DNA of 64,000 nt from Neoscytalidium dimidiatum. Lineage: Eukaryota; Ascomycota; Dothideomycetes; Botryosphaeriales; Botryosphaeriaceae. The notes under the pieces are model-generated. The model was given only the letters and a program-made list of their open reading frames with translations, did no database searches and was not told the origin of the DNA. The position numbers were made by a program, and so were the translations under genes. Below, piece by piece: positions 1 through 13,875 of the stretch (within the stretch, counting starts at the first letter, position 1; each line of letters starts with the position of its first letter). The stretch covers positions 124,001 through 188,000 of the forward strand of contig CM074698.1 in assembly GCA_037367355.1 (NCBI GenBank), read 5' to 3'.

Positions 1-1913
1 ATATATACTAACGTACGCGGTCTTTCCGTTAGAGAACAATCCGGTAGAATTTAAACGAACGCGGGGTAGTTAACCGACCGCCTTTCTCTAGGATTTTCGG
101 GGTTTGTTAGCCATGGTTCTTATATAAGAATTAGGCTAATTTTAAGTTCGATTACTTTAGAAAGAAGGCTCTCCGTAGCTAGAGCGTTTCTATTTAAATT
201 TGCTTAAAATACCCTTAGTTTATCTATAGATAAAGGGGGTTAATTAATTCGAATTAGGGTAGTACTAGCACCGTATACCTTTAGAGGCTTTACAGCCTAT
301 AAATTTACACTTATACTCTCCCGTAAGGTGCTCCTTTTTATAGATTTCGTATATAGGAGTTCTTATATATTTAGCCGTTTCGTGTCCGTTTTTAAGGCAG
401 TTACGGCATTAAATTCCCTTAGGAATCACCCGTGCTTTCTCTACCTTATAGCTTATTCCGTATATAAAAAGGCGGCTATTAATAGCCTTTTTCTATTCCT
501 TTTCGGTGCGAAACGAGACTATAACGGATCCCGCAGATTGATTTTCTCTTTTCTCTTTAGAGGTGGCCTAGTAGAGCTTTCTAATAGGAGAAAGACCTAC
601 GTTAAAGGTCTTAGGGCCTTGCCTACTATAGCCCTAGTTTAATAGACGTTTCTAGTTTTTTAGATAGTACCCGCTAATATTCTTAGCTTTCTAGTAAATA
701 GAGTAAGTCTTAATACTATAAGTAGACTAGTAGAGGATATTATAGTTAGGGGTCTTAGGCCGTCCTTTAGTAGTCGAGGTAGTTTTCTTATCGTTAGTCC
801 GCTAGTTACTAGTTCGTTTATCTAGGTAATTTCTACTAATATATCCGTGCTTTCCGTAGTAGAAGTAAAGATTCTTTTCGCGTCGTCGCTATTCTTTCTC
901 TAGTGCTAGTCGAGGGTTCCGTCGTTAGTTAGTATCTAAGTCTATAGGGTCTCCCGAGAGTAGGTTATTTCGGGGTTACGAGGTATTAGCCGAGTATCGG
1001 GTTTAGTCTATTTCTTATCTAAAATTAAATAGTTATTAGTCGACTTAAATAGCTATATCGATAGTCTCGCTAAGGTCTTTAGATAATCTAGTACGGGCGA
1101 ATTCGGCCTTTATATTATGCTTTAGGCCCTTATAGAAGATATATTTAAGGGATTAGTCGTTCTAATTAAAGTAGAAGGCGAGTATATAGAATTCCGTAAT
1201 ATATTCCGAGACTAATCGGGTTTATCGGAGGTCTTAAATTTAAAGGGCGGCCTTCTACTTCTCGTTCTTACTACTAAAGGCTTATCTAATTACGTTAGCG
1301 AAGCGATTATAGTTAGCGAATAGGCTACTAGTTTTTATACGTAGGATAGCCGAGCGGAAATTCTTTCGATAGGGTTCGAACTACTATATTACGTTACTTC
1401 GGAGGTAGATTTCTATAAAGCGGACCCTTTCCTCGTCGTTCTTAAATAATATTTTATAGAATTTAAAGTAATTCTCTAGTTAGGCTAGAAAGTCGTTAAG
1501 CTTATATTAATTTCTATCGTAGATATCGGAGATCTTAATCTTTAGTTTAGCGTTATAGGGGGTCGATTCTAATATCGCGGGGGTGGCTAGAATAGAAGGC
1601 CGTATAGTACGGTTAATAGTAAAGGCTTATTCTTAAATAAAGTACTCTAGAAGGACTTAGCCGTAGTTATTACTAGCGTTCTTTAGTACTCTAGGTCCGT
1701 TAATTACTCGACTTAAGGAGGCTATACCTAAGAAATAGGCTTTCGAAATAAGTAGTCTTATATTAAGGGCTAGATTTCTAGGGATTAAGAGATAAATTAA
1801 CTAAAGCTAATTCTTCTCCGTCGGAAGGTTATTTCTAATTTCGGTCTAGGATATTATAGTTAGTAGTTTTTAGGGTGGGGTTACCTCCGGTATCTATAAA
1901 AAGGTAGTTAAAG
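1..1913 (-). mobile_element. RIP-mutated family A gypsy fragment, gag side, truncated by window edge
   Basis: From about position 650 rightward the sequence can be laid against the better preserved family A element (about 18,975-20,230) with differences that are mostly C-to-T or G-to-A. The coding sense is the minus strand and covers the gag region. Positions 1-650 have the same base bias but I could not assign them to a domain. The reading frames are full of stops, so nothing here is expressed as protein. The fragment ends in a primer-site-like stretch directly next to the LTR at 1914. Confidence 0.7.
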
Positions 1914-2297
1914 TATTACGCCGGGACTCTTTCTAGGGAAGTCGAGGCGCGTCGTTAGATAGCTTAGACTTTCTAGGGGCCGGTATAGTAGTAGATAGAG
2001 GAGGTTCGTATAATAGTAGGGTAGGAATTAATTAATAAGTTAACTATAAGGGTCCTAACTACGGTAAATAAGCGTAGTCTATATATATTAAGTAATTAGT
2101 ATAATTAGTAGTAATCTATAGTATTAATCTACTAATTAGTACTAATTAGTAGTCCGAGTTTACGGAGCGAGTATATAGTAGTTTAGTATATTAGTATCGG
2201 TAGATATTCTACCGAGTTAGGCCTCGAGCTAGTTACGTAGGCGGTAAGTAGTCGTAGGGTTTTATTATCCGTCTTTCCGGGCGACTATATCGTAATA
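1914..2297 (-). repeat. RIP-mutated family A LTR, type-1 U3
   Basis: This LTR of 384 bp starts tattacgccggg and ends atcgtaata, the RIP-altered form of the tgttacgcc...gccgtaaca termini of the intact copy. It matches the 14,105 LTR over its whole length, including the half that distinguishes type 1 from type 2. The sequence to its right resumes inside another family A copy, so one family A element inserted into another. Confidence 0.8.
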
Positions 2298-2525
2298 TTC
2301 GTTCTCTAGACTTAAGGGTAATTCCTCTATTATTCTAATCGTATTATATTTTCTATTTCTTCTACTAAGGAATACTAAGAATAATATTATACTTAGAGAT
2401 CTTAGTAATATCTAGGTAAATACGTTCTCTATAGTTTTTATATTTAAGAGTTAGTTTTAGGGTTTCGATAATTACCTTTCTATCTCTAAAAAAGCTAGGA
2501 GATCTATTAACGGTTCTTAGCTAAT
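2298..2525 (-). mobile_element. RIP-mutated family A internal fragment
   Basis: It corresponds to about 18,505-18,725 of the better preserved element (protease region, minus strand) with transition differences. It is cut on the left by the family A LTR and on the right by a family B LTR. Confidence 0.7.
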
Positions 2526-2991
2526 TATTACGAATCCTAGAATATACGGGCGTTACAGCTATAAAAGATATAAACCCGCACGGGTAGGGAGTAGGAAGTC
2601 GATAAGAAGGAGCGTAGCGGGACGATAATACTAGCCGCTCGCACGATTAAGGAAGTCGGGAATCGGGAAACGAACCTAAGCGCCGCGTATTACGTACGGC
2701 CTACTTTAGATTCCACCCCGATAAATCTACTATATCTAGATCTAGATTATTATAGCTTTACTATAGTATATAGACACGCTCGTTAGATAGTATTTTAACC
2801 CTCGTAGTTAACTTAAAGTTCTAATTTAATACTATATTAATTTGGAGGTAATAAGGCCTATCGAACTCCTATATTACGTAACTTCTTATTCTATCGTTGC
2901 TCCCCTTTCCTCGTCTTTAAGGTAAACCCTTCGATAAACCCGAACCTACTAGGTAACTCCGAAGCCTAGCGGTAGAGGCCCCGTCGTTATA
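2526..2991 (+). repeat. Solo family B LTR, RIP-mutated
   Basis: It begins tattacgaatcc and ends cgtcgttata, like the family B LTR at 34,154-34,642. The flanking five bases (ctaat on the left, gagat on the right) do not match. The right flank repeats about 175 bp of family A sequence already present on the left, so this is not a clean single insertion. The two sides appear to be different family A copies joined by recombination. Confidence 0.75.
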
Positions 2992-4669
2992 GAGATACTT
3001 AGAATAATATTATATTTAGAAATCTTAGTAACGTTTAAATAGATACGTTCTTTATAGTTTTTATATTTAAGAGTTAGTTTCGAGGTTTTAATAATTATCT
3101 TTCTATCTTTAAAAAAGCTAGAGGATCTATTAATAGTTCTTAGCTAATATAGTTAGTTCTTTTTTCTAGATTTTAGATTAGCTTTTTCTATAAATTAGTT
3201 TAAGACGTAGTTTCCTTATAATACGAAGTTAATAAGAATAAGCGCTTAATATTTATTAATTTTTATTATAATAATCTAGTAGTTCTTATATTTTATAAAA
3301 ATCTTCCTTACTTTCTAGTAGATATTCTATAGTTTTTTTAGTTAATACTACTATAATTTTATAGAATAGAGAGCTCGTCTACTATAACTCTAATTTAGTA
3401 GGCGTTTCTAGTTTTTTAAATAGTATCTACTAATATTCTTAGCCTTCTAGTAAATAGAGTAGACCTTAATACTATAAGTAGACTAATAAAGAGTATTATA
3501 GTTAAGAGTCTTAAGCCGTTCTTTAGTAGCTAAGATAGTTTTCTTATTATTAGTCCGCTAGTTACTAGTTTATTTATTTAAATAGTTTCTACTAATATAT
3601 CTATACTTTCTATAATAGAAGTAAAGACTCTTTTTAATATTATCGCTATTCTTTCTCTAACGCTAGCTAAGAATTTCGTTATTAGTTAATATTTAAGTCT
3701 ATAAAGTCTTTTAAAGATAGATTATTTTAGAGTTATAAGATATTAGCTAAGTATTAGATTTAGTCTATTTCTTATTTAAAGTTAAATAGTTATTAGTTAA
3801 CTTAGATAGCCGTATTAATAGTCTTACTAAGATTTCTAAATAATCTAGTATAGATAAATTTAGTCTTTATATTATACTTTAGCTCTTTATAAAAGATATA
3901 TTTAAGGGATTAGTTATTCTAATTAAGGTAGAAGACGAGTATATAAAATTCTATAACGTATTTTAAGACTAATTAAGTTTATTAGAGGTTCTAAATTTAA
4001 AGAGCGGCCTTCTACTTTTTATTTTTACTATTAAAGGCTTATTTAATTATATTAGTAAAGCGATTATAGTTAGCGAATAGGCTACTAGTTTTTATACGTA
4101 GAATAGTTAAGTAAAAGTTCTTTTAATAGAGTTTAAATTATTATACTATATTATCTTAGAGATAGATTTCTATAAAGTAGATTCTTTTCTTATTATTCTT
4201 AAATAACGTTTTATAGAACTTAAAGTAGTTTTCTAACTAGGCTAGAAAATTATTAAGCTTATACTAATTTCTATTATAGATATTAGAGGTCTTAATCTTT
4301 AGCTTAGTATTATATTAGATTAGTTCTAGCGTTATAAGAGTAGCTAGAATAGAAGACTATATAATATAGTTAATAATAAAGACTTATTTTTAAATAAAGT
4401 ACTTTAGAAGAACTTAATTATAGTTATCGCTAGCGTCTTCTAGTACTTTAGATTCGTTAATTACTTAACTTAAGAAGGCTATATCTAAGAAATAAACTTC
4501 TAAAATAAGTAGTCTTATATTAAAGGCTAGATTTCTAAAAATTAAGAGATAGATTAACTAAAGCTAGTCCTTCTTTATTAGAAGGTTATTCTTAATTTTA
4601 ATCTAGAATATTATAGTTAGTAGTTTTTAGAGTAGGATTATCTCTAATATCTATAAAAGATAGTTAAAG
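2992..4669 (-). mobile_element. RIP-mutated family A internal region (gag and protease, minus strand)
   Basis: The order of recognisable segments follows 18,590-20,234 of the preserved element, including the zinc-knuckle region and the sequence just before the LTR. Differences are overwhelmingly transitions. All frames are closed by stops. Confidence 0.75.
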
Positions 4670-4990
4670 TATTATACCGAAGCTCTTTCTAAGAGAGTTA
4701 AAGCGCGTTATTAGACGGCTTAGACTTTTTAGAGGCTAATATAGTAGTAGATAAAAGAGGTTTATATAATAATAGAATAGAAATTAATTAATAAGTTAAC
4801 TATAAGGGCCCTATCTACTATAAACGAGTACGGCCTATATATATAGAGTATTTAGTTAGATTATAGTAGCTTACTAGCTAGCTTATTATAATCTAATAAG
4901 TTAAGTAATCTAAAATACTTTATTATAAATCTACTTTTTATTCTTTAGAGTATAATCTAAACTAAGTATTTTCTACGCTAAGAAGTTAGA
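4670..4990 (-). repeat. RIP-mutated family A LTR, type-2-like, right end uncertain
   Basis: The first about 180 bp match family A LTRs, and the stretch cctatctactataaacgag resembles the type-2 LTR (20,235) rather than type 1. The far end is too mutated for me to place the terminal repeat, so the right boundary is approximate. Confidence 0.55.
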
Positions 4991-5463
4991 GCCTTCTAGA
5001 GAATAAAGATATTCTTTCTTTATTTCTTCTAGCTAGTATTATAATAGTAATAAATAAAATTACTATATATAAAATATATATAGTTATTTAGCTATATAAT
5101 AAAGATTTAAATCTTCTTATAGTCTTTATAGTATAAATTTAACTTTAGAATCTTAACTTTAGTAGCTAATAATAGAGCTAGTATCTAAATAAACTAGATA
5201 TATAAAATTACGTTTTTATTTTAAAATTCTAGAATTATATTAAGTAGTTTCTTATTAGTTAATATATTAGAATATTAATTTCCTACTATTATATCTTATT
5301 ATAGTAGTTATTATAAGCTAAAAATATTTTATATTTTTTATATATACTTATTATTTAGTATATTTATTATAATAGCTAATATTATTAGTACTTTTTAAAA
5401 TAAGAGAATACTTTCTATTTTCTAATTAAATTACTCTCTTTTCTATAAAAATAGTAGTTAAAA
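4991..5463 (-). mobile_element. Family B 5' internal fragment, extremely AT-rich
   Basis: It aligns by eye with about 22,840-23,289 of another minus-strand family B copy, base for base apart from transitions. This copy has also lost most CG sites that the other retains (for example ctacgtaata there, ctatataata here). Confidence 0.7.
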
Positions 5464-5959
5464 TATAATAATAGAGTCTCTACTATTAGACTTTAAAATT
5501 ATCTAGTAGATTTAAATTTATTAAAGAGTTTATTTTAAAGATAAAAAAAGAAAAATAATAATAAAATAAGAAGTTATATAATATAAAAATTTAGTAGACT
5601 TTATTACCTCTAATTAAACTTTAAGTCTAGATTAAAATTTTAAGTTAACTATAAAGATTAAAATACTATCTAATAAGTATATTTATATACTATAGAAAAG
5701 TTATAATAATCTAGATTTAAATATAATAAATTTATTAGAGGTAAATTTATAGTATTTAGATTTATAGTAATCTAAAATAAATTATATATAATATATAATA
5801 TAAATACTTAAATTTATTTTTTAATTTCTAACTTCTAATTATATAAGTAGATAATATTATTATTTTATTATATTTATTCTTATTAGCTTTCTACTTCTTA
5901 TTTATATAGACTTATAACTTTTATAGTTATAATATTTATATATTCTAGAGTTTATAATA
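5464..5959 (-). repeat. Family B LTR (minus orientation), heavily RIP-mutated
   Basis: Its left edge tataataatagagtctc is the mutated reverse complement of the family B LTR end, and its right edge gtttataata is the mutated LTR start. It is contiguous with the family B fragment on its left, so it is the 5' LTR of that minus-strand copy. Confidence 0.7.
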
Positions 5960-7060
5960 AAAGTATATAAAATAATATACTAAACTAACTATTTTCTTAT
6001 TTATATATAAACTATACTCTTTAAATAGCTTTAACTCTTATAGTTAACTTTTATAATAATTTAAATAATTATTAGTAATAGGCCTTTATATATAATATTT
6101 AATTATTAATTTTTTCTTTTTTCTTATATCTATTTAAAGAAAATCTAATAATTAGTTTTTTTTAAGATATTAGATTCTTAAGATAAAAGCTATTTATTAT
6201 AATAATTAAAATTAATTATATTATACTAGCGGCTTATTTTCTTTTTAAATTTTCTAAATATTTAGATAAAAAATATCTATTCTTTCTTTAAATAATATAA
6301 AGTTATTTTTTATATTTTTTTTTATTTAAAAATTTAATTAGAGTTATATTTTTTAAATTTCTTATTATTATATTCTTTATTATTCTTTTTAACTTATTAG
6401 TAACTAGCTATATTAATTACTATATTATCTTTATCTTTTAAAATTATATATTTCTAATACGGCTTATTAAAACTAACTAGATTTATTTTTTCTAAAATTT
6501 ATCTTCTATTTATATATATACTTATTAATTTATAATATTAAGTTAATTATATTTTAGAATATAATAAAATAAGAGTATATAATTATATATTTTTTAACTT
6601 TATTTATTAATTTTTTATAGAATAAATCTCTAAATATTTTATTAGACTAGTTAAAATAAATAGCTAGCTATTAAAACTTTATTATATAAAAAATAACTAA
6701 ATTTATTTATTAAATAATTATAATATTATTTAAGACTTTTAATACTTTATTTTAGTTATTAAAGATATTATTTAAATTATATATAAAGTCTTTATAAATA
6801 TTAAAGATTTTCTTAGTTTTATTATAATAATTATTTAATATAGCTAAGTTTATTAAATAATTATAAAGATATAATTCTATTTAAACGTTAGTTATTTCTT
6901 TAATATAAATTAATATAAAAAGATAGTATTTTATTATAAAGTAAATTCTATCTAATTAAAATAAAGATATTATTATATTTAAAGTAGAAAAATTTATAGC
7001 TTTTTTTAATCTCTATTAAACTTTTTTAGTAGTATTATTTTAATTTATTAAACGCTAACT
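5960..7060. other. Unassigned, extremely AT-rich sequence
   Basis: About 1.1 kb of almost pure A and T with hardly any CG. No LTR terminus, reverse transcriptase motif or other repeat could be recognised. It is probably a further mutated transposon copy, by analogy with its surroundings. No gene is seen. Confidence 0.5.
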
Positions 7061-10000
7061 TATAGATAGATAAATAGCTAGAGACTAATATAAAGAGAAG
7101 GCTATTAATATATTACTAGTAGAACTTTAGCGGCCGAGTAGAGAATAAAACTCTAACTAAGGCTAGCCTATTAAAACCTTCTTTTTATTAAATCGTCTAT
7201 TTATAAATATAAGTTCTTTATCTCTTTATCGACTTTCTATCTACTATACGGTTCTTATATTTAATTCGATTATAATTTCTATTAGAGAAAAGATAGCTAG
7301 TTACTAAAGATATCTTCTTATTATTATTTATACGCGTTCTATTAAGCTAACGCTAAAGAAACCTCTTTAAAATCTCTTTAAAACTTTTATACGCTCGCTA
7401 ATAATTATATAGATATAAAGCCTATAAATACTTTTAAAGAAGATCTAATAGCTTTCTTCTTTATATTAATATAAAGAGACTTAATACTATTAAAAGTCTT
7501 AAATTCTAATAAAGTTAATCTAAAAGCTAGTATTTCTAGCTTTAATAACGCGTAAAGTTAGCGTTAAGACAATATTTTAAATATCTACTCTAAATACGCT
7601 CTAAAAGATAATAAAGATAATCTATTAGCGCTACTATAGGCTTTAAGCCTTATTAATAGTTTTAAGAAAATATAAAGACTTTAGAAAACTTTAAAGATAC
7701 TTTATATACTCTAATAAACGTTTATATTTAAAAAGTAGCGGCTAGCTAGCGTACTACTAAAGAACGCTAATAAAAATTAGAGTAAGAAGCGACTTAAAAC
7801 GCTAGTAAAAATAAAGCTATTAGAGTTTAAGATAAAAATTTAAAAGACTTTTAATAAGTAGATTATAGTAGTAGAGAATAAGTTTAAAATTATTTATATA
7901 GACTATAACTATTAATAACGTACGCGGTAGACTATATAAAGTCTAAACTCGCGTTTAAATCTTATATAGAAAGCGTACTATTATCTAAGTAAAGAAAAAA
8001 TAAAGAATCTACTTTTATAGAAGAAGTTTAAATAAATACTTTAAAATATTATTTATAATCTTATAGTTAAACGCTTTAATAATATAGTTAAGTACTATAT
8101 TTATATTATAAGGCCGAGCTAAAAGTTTAATAGCTTTCTAGTCTATATATAATAGTTTAAATAATAGTTTATCTATTATTAGAAGGTTAAAGACTAGTAG
8201 ATTAACTAGTAGTTTTCTTATATTACTTTAGAGCTTTATTTAAAGCTCTATAAGCTTTAGTTTATAAAGTAAATTAAGACGGTTAATAATATATTTACTA
8301 AAATCTATTATATAAAATAAATCTTAGTTATTGTTTAGACGGTAGGTAATAAGCCTACTAATAGAAAGCTAAGTAAACGCGCTCGCTAAAACGAGCCTCC
8401 GTAGACTCTATATAAAGATAAAGAGAAGAAGTTCTAACTAACTAAAGATAAAGAGTTAAAAAGTACTATTAAAGAGCCTAGCTAATTCTATAGAGACGCT
8501 AGGCCTCTATAGAGCCTCTATAGAGAAAATAATCTATCTAAAAAAGCGACTTCTTTAGAGATAATAAGCTCTAGATAGAAAAAATAAAGCTCTTATAGCT
8601 AAGCTAATCTAGCTATATTTAAAGTCGTCTATAAAGAGAGTAAAAAAAAATAATTATTAATATTAGACTTAAAAGAATAGTAGAAAGTATCTCTCTTTTA
8701 CGTATACTATATAATAGTAGATATTAATTAAATCTTATTAATTAGACTTTAGTTAAACGTCTTACTATTATACGTACGTCTAGAAAAATCTATAGATTAT
8801 AGATATATTTTCTTAATAATAATTCTATAAAGATTTAAAATTTATATTTACTATTAATTACTACTATTAACTTCTAGAGCGTTATATATATAATAAATTT
8901 CTAGTATTTCTAAAGCGTCTTCTTTATAGATTATAATCTAGTCTTAAAGTAGAATTAGCTAGTAAAGATAAACTCTATAATCTTTTTTTATATTAAAAAG
9001 TTTATATAGAATACTAGTAATATATTATATCTTATTATTATACTAATTTAATAGTTTATTATAATTATTAAGCGAGATAAAATTATATACGCTCTTTATT
9101 TTCTAGAGTATATATTATAACTAGTAGTATCTACTCTTTAAAAGCTAAATTAGCTACTAGCTAGCGTATCTCTAGAAGAAAAAGAGAAAAAAGCTTAGAT
9201 AGAAGAGAATTTAAACTCTAACTAGCCTATAAAACTTAAGTAGAAAAAGACGTAAAAGACTAGACGCCGCCTAATTATTACTTATATATTTTACTCTAAA
9301 ATAGACTAGCTATTAAGTATAATTTTATAGCTAGTAGTAAGTCTTACTAAGAAGAATAAGCTTTTAGCCCTCTATTAAGAGAATAAAAACGTCTTTTTAA
9401 ATAAATAAAATCTAATATTAGTATTATACTCTTAATATAATTATACTATTAAATTAAAAGCTAGTAAGATACCGCTTTAACTTTTAATCTATAATTTTTT
9501 CTAGAAGAAGTTATAGATTCTCTATAAATATATTAATAGAGTCCTTATAAAAGAATAAATTTAACTAAGTAAGTCGCCTATAAGCGTATCTATACTCTTT
9601 ATATTTAAGATAAATAATATTATACGCCTTTATATTAACTTCTATAGTTTAAATTATATTATAATTAAGAATTAATATCTATTACTACTTATTAATACGC
9701 TTCTAAATTAATTAAACGAGGTAAAAGTATTTACTAAGCTAGATCTATACGACGCGTACTACTATATTTATATCTAAGAAGGTAATAAGTAAAAGATAGT
9801 ATTTAAAACGCGTTTTAATTTATATAAATATAATATTATATCGTTTAAACTTATAAACGCGCTAGTAATCTTCTAATATTATATTTATACGGTACTAAAG
9901 CTATTAGTAGATAGAATTTATATTATCTATTTAGATAATATTCTAATTTACTCTTCTAATAAACGCTAGTATATTATAAATATAAAGTAGATTCTTACTA

Positions 10001-10867
10001 GACTTTATAAATAGAAGCTCTATTATAAGCTTTTTAAGTATATCTTTTATATAATATAAATAGAATTTTTAGAGTTTCTTATTATTTTTTAGAGAGTAGT
10101 TATAGACTTTAAATAAATTTAGATAGTCTAAGAATAGCTTAAGCTAATCTACTTTTATAATATCTAAATATTTTTTAGCTTTACTAACTTCTATAAAAGA
10201 TTTATTTAGAGCTACTTAGAGATTACGTAGCCTCTATATCGTCTATTAAAAGAAGCTACGGCGTAACTTCTAAGCTCTTTATAAAAGAAATCTTAAAAGA
10301 GATCTATATAATAATATCGCCCGTAATAGTAGCTAAAGAAGATATAATAGACGTTCTACTATTTACGTAATATATTTTTATAACTATTTCTTCTTTATTA
10401 TTATAACTTTTTACTACTACTAGTACTTATTATAGATATATTAAATATAATATACGCTAATATTCTTTTATAGTTATACTAGACGTAGAATAAATAGATT
10501 TATTAGCTTTTAATAGCGTACTATAGTCGGAAATTTACTAGAGTAAAGCTTAACTATAATATATATAATAAGAAACTACTAGCGATAGTATAGTACTTTA
10601 AGAAGTAACGCTATTATCTCGTTTATATAATATAGATAATCTATATTTTATTAAATTATAATAACCTCTATTATTTTATAACTATTAAAGCGTTATTTCT
10701 ACGCTAGATATACTATATTAAAGAGCTTATTAAGTTTAATTTCTAAATTAAATATAAGCTAGATAAGATAAATTCTATAAATTTTCTCTTAAAACGTCTA
10801 GATTATATTAATAGCTTTAAAGATAATATTAAGAGAGTATATTTTAAAGCTATACTATTTATATTAT
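7061..10867 (+). mobile_element. Family C gypsy element, RIP-mutated gag-pol, 3' truncated
   Basis: Reading the plus strand near 9,740-9,960 gives a stop-riddled reverse transcriptase core: FTKLDLYDAYYYI, then a track resembling the TAFRTR and PFGLTNAP motifs, and YLDNILIYS in place of YLDD. Near 10,560-10,840 the RNase H region is readable (KLLAIV, then KYKLDKINSINFLLKR, a mutated form of the usual tract before the integrase). The sequence differs from families A and B, so I treat it as a third family. It is cut at 10,868 by a family B LTR. Left boundary approximate. Confidence 0.7.
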
Positions 10868-11574
10868 TATAATAATAAGGCCTCTACTATTAGACTTTAG
10901 AGTTATCTAGTAGATTTAGATTTATTAAAGAGTTTATCTTAAAGATAAAAAAAGAGAAGTAATAATAGAATAAGAAGTTATATAATATAAGAGTTTAATA
11001 GGCCTTATTATCTCTAAGTTAATATAGTATTAAATTAGAACTTTAAATTAACTATAAGAGTTAAGATACTTTTTAATAAGTATATCTATATACTATAAAA
11101 AAACTATAGTAATTTAAAGATTAGAACGACTATTAGATTAATTATAGTATTAGATTAATTTAAGTATTAGATTAGTACTAAGACTTCTAATCTTTATATA
11201 AGTCTAGTAGATTCTATATAATCTAGATACTTAACGTCTTTTTTCTAGAATCTAACTCTACTAGTACTAGCGGATAATATTACTACTATACTTTTATTTT
11301 ATAGTACTTATTCTTATTACTCTTCTATTTTTTATTTACGCGGTTCTTTATCTTCTATAGGCTCTTTATTAGACCGTACTTTTTTTCTAATTACTACGTT
11401 TATAGGCGTTCTTCTTATATAGGCGGTAGTTATTATCTACTAGCGTTTCTATACGCGCTACTATCTTATATCTCTAGTCTTTCTATATAAAACTAAGAAG
11501 TATAGCTCTACTAGATATAGAGTTCTTAAGACTCTTATAGCTATAAAGCCTATATATTTTTAAAGTTTATAATA
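10868..11574 (-). repeat. Family B 3' LTR (minus orientation), long variant
   Basis: The left edge tataataataaggcctc and right edge gtttataata are the mutated family B termini. At 707 bp it is longer than the LTR at 34,154 and carries an extra tract of attagatt-type repeats also seen in the LTRs at 23,290 and 26,432. Confidence 0.7.
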
Positions 11575-13875
11575 CTATCTTTCTCTTTAGAAATCTTTAG
11601 TTTAAAGATTTATCTATTTATTTATATTTTTCTAGACTTTCTTTATCTCTTTATTTTTCTTTATTATAAATATTTTCTATAATATCTTCTAAGCGTAAGC
11701 GTAATATATAGTAAGCTAAGCGTAAATATTTTAGCGCGAAGATTAATTCTTTATATAACCTTCTAAGTCTTAATATATCGATTTCTTATACTTATTATCT
11801 TTTATTAGAGAAGAAGAGTAAGATAGTAGTATATCGTATTATTTTAAAGTACTTACGTTATAGCGAGTATATTTATTATAGTAATATTTAGTATAACGCT
11901 AATAGTATAAATAAGAGTAATTATAAGTTTCTTTTAATTCTTTCTAACTTATTTTAATTTTTCTTTTCTAGTCGTTCGTTTAGAGCGTACTATTATAAAA
12001 GTTATCGTAGATAAGATAGAGGCCTTAAATACTATTTTTAAGCTAATATCTAAATTACGCGCTATTTTATCTTATTTAGAGCGTTTTTAGAAATAAAAGA
12101 TTCTACTATAATACTATAGTAGCTTAATACTAAATAAAAAGACGTAGTTTATTAAGGACTTTAAAGAGCTAGATCGTTTAGAGGCGGCTTATAAGGTAGG
12201 GGATTCTATTAACTTTAAAAACGCTAAAAAGAAGCGATTAATAAAGCGTATATATAATAATATCTCCGCTATTATTATTATAAATTCGTCTCGCTCTATT
12301 AGATTATCTAGCGTTAGTTCTACTACTATATTATCTAAGAATTTTAAGTTAGTCGATTAGACGCGATAGTTTTTATTTTTTAATTTTAATTTTAGATTCT
12401 TTATATTTAACGAGTTAGCGATATTAGTTAATTTAAATTTCGATAATAGAACTTATTAATAAGTTATTTATATCTATTATAGTTTTCTAGTAGTTTCTAG
12501 ATATCGTTCTATTCTCCTTTCTATTTAAGAAGATATTAAAATTAACCGTCGATATAGCTACTATTAAGAACTTTTTCTACTTTCTAATCTTAGTTTTTAT
12601 CGGCGTCTAAATTTTCTAAGAGTATTTCTTTTATATAGATTATAATTTTAGCGTTCTTTAATACTAGTTCTAGAAGAAATATATAGAAAATAAAATATAC
12701 TTATATTATTTCTAATAATATAAGACGGAAATTAACTTTTCTAATTTTTTCTTTAATTCTAAATAGTTTTATCTTCTTAAAATCTAGCTTATTATTTAGT
12801 CTTCTTATTTTAATATTTTTTTTTAAAGAGGTAGACTTTATCTTTCTTCTTTAGTTATAGAGTCTTCTAGTATTACTTATTATAGTATTTATCTATTTAT
12901 AAAGCTATAAATTTTAAGTCTAAGTATAGTTATTTATAAAGTATCTTTAGCTAGTTAGTCTTAAGAATTTCTTTTTAGGCTAATAATTTACTTAGTATTA
13001 GCTCTTTATAGGCCGACGGCTTATAACTATAATTAATATAAAATAATAATTCTTATATTACTAACGCTTTTAAGCTATTATACGTAAATTAAACTAAGAA
13101 TAGTAATTCTATCTAGTTATTTTATACGTAATTAAAATAATAATATAGATATTATTTTAACGTCTAGTTAGTTTATTTTATTTACTTATCTATCTATAAA
13201 TATACTATAATAGAGAGTTTATATTTTACTCTAAGTTATCTAGTAAGGGTTTACTAGAATTATAATATAAATAGTTAGTCTTTATCTAATATAAGTTCTT
13301 CTAATAATTTATAGTTACTAAGAATAGTTCTTAAAAATATATATATAAAATCTTTCGTATTTATCTTCTTTAGATATAGTAGATAGTACGCGTATTTTAT
13401 TATTCTATTTATAATAACTAATATTAAATTATATTTAACTTTAGTAAGTAGTTCTTCTAACTTAAATAGATTTATAATAAAATCTAGCGAGATAGATTAC
13501 TAAGAATACTTAGATACTAATAATAGTTAGAGTAGTCTATAAAATATATATCTTATTATTTTACTTTAAATATAAAGATTATACTACGTAATTATCTATT
13601 AAATTATTCTTCTAAGCTTTAGAAAGTAATAATTTCTCGTAATTCTCTTAATCGTCTTTTTAGTTTCTTAGTAATTATATACTAGAGCCTTATATATATT
13701 CTTTATAAGTTTCTTTTATAGTTTTACTAGAATATAGATTAATTTTAAAAATAAGATTATTTCTTCTACGTCTTTAGTTACTTAGAGGTTATTTTCTAGA
13801 TTTCTAATTTTTTATATTATAGCGTCTTTCGTATAGACTTCTTAAATTCTATACTTCTATTTGTTACTTTCTAAG
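11575..13875 (-). mobile_element. Family B 3' internal region, minus strand, RIP-mutated
   Basis: The sequence next to the LTR is the reverse complement of the pre-LTR stretch at 34,100-34,153, and 12,470-12,740 is the reverse complement of the integrase/chromodomain stretch at 33,000-33,300. This is therefore the 3' half of a family B copy. It is truncated on the right by a family A LTR. Confidence 0.7.

Noticed and set aside
328..642. 104-codon open frame in the RIP block
   Set aside because: It lies on the strand opposite to the family A coding sense, has the composition of mutated repeat DNA, and no domain.
7061..13875. Possible tandem satellite or centromere core
   Set aside because: Reverse transcriptase, RNase H and LTR termini can be read through the mutations, so it is nested retrotransposon sequence, not a satellite.
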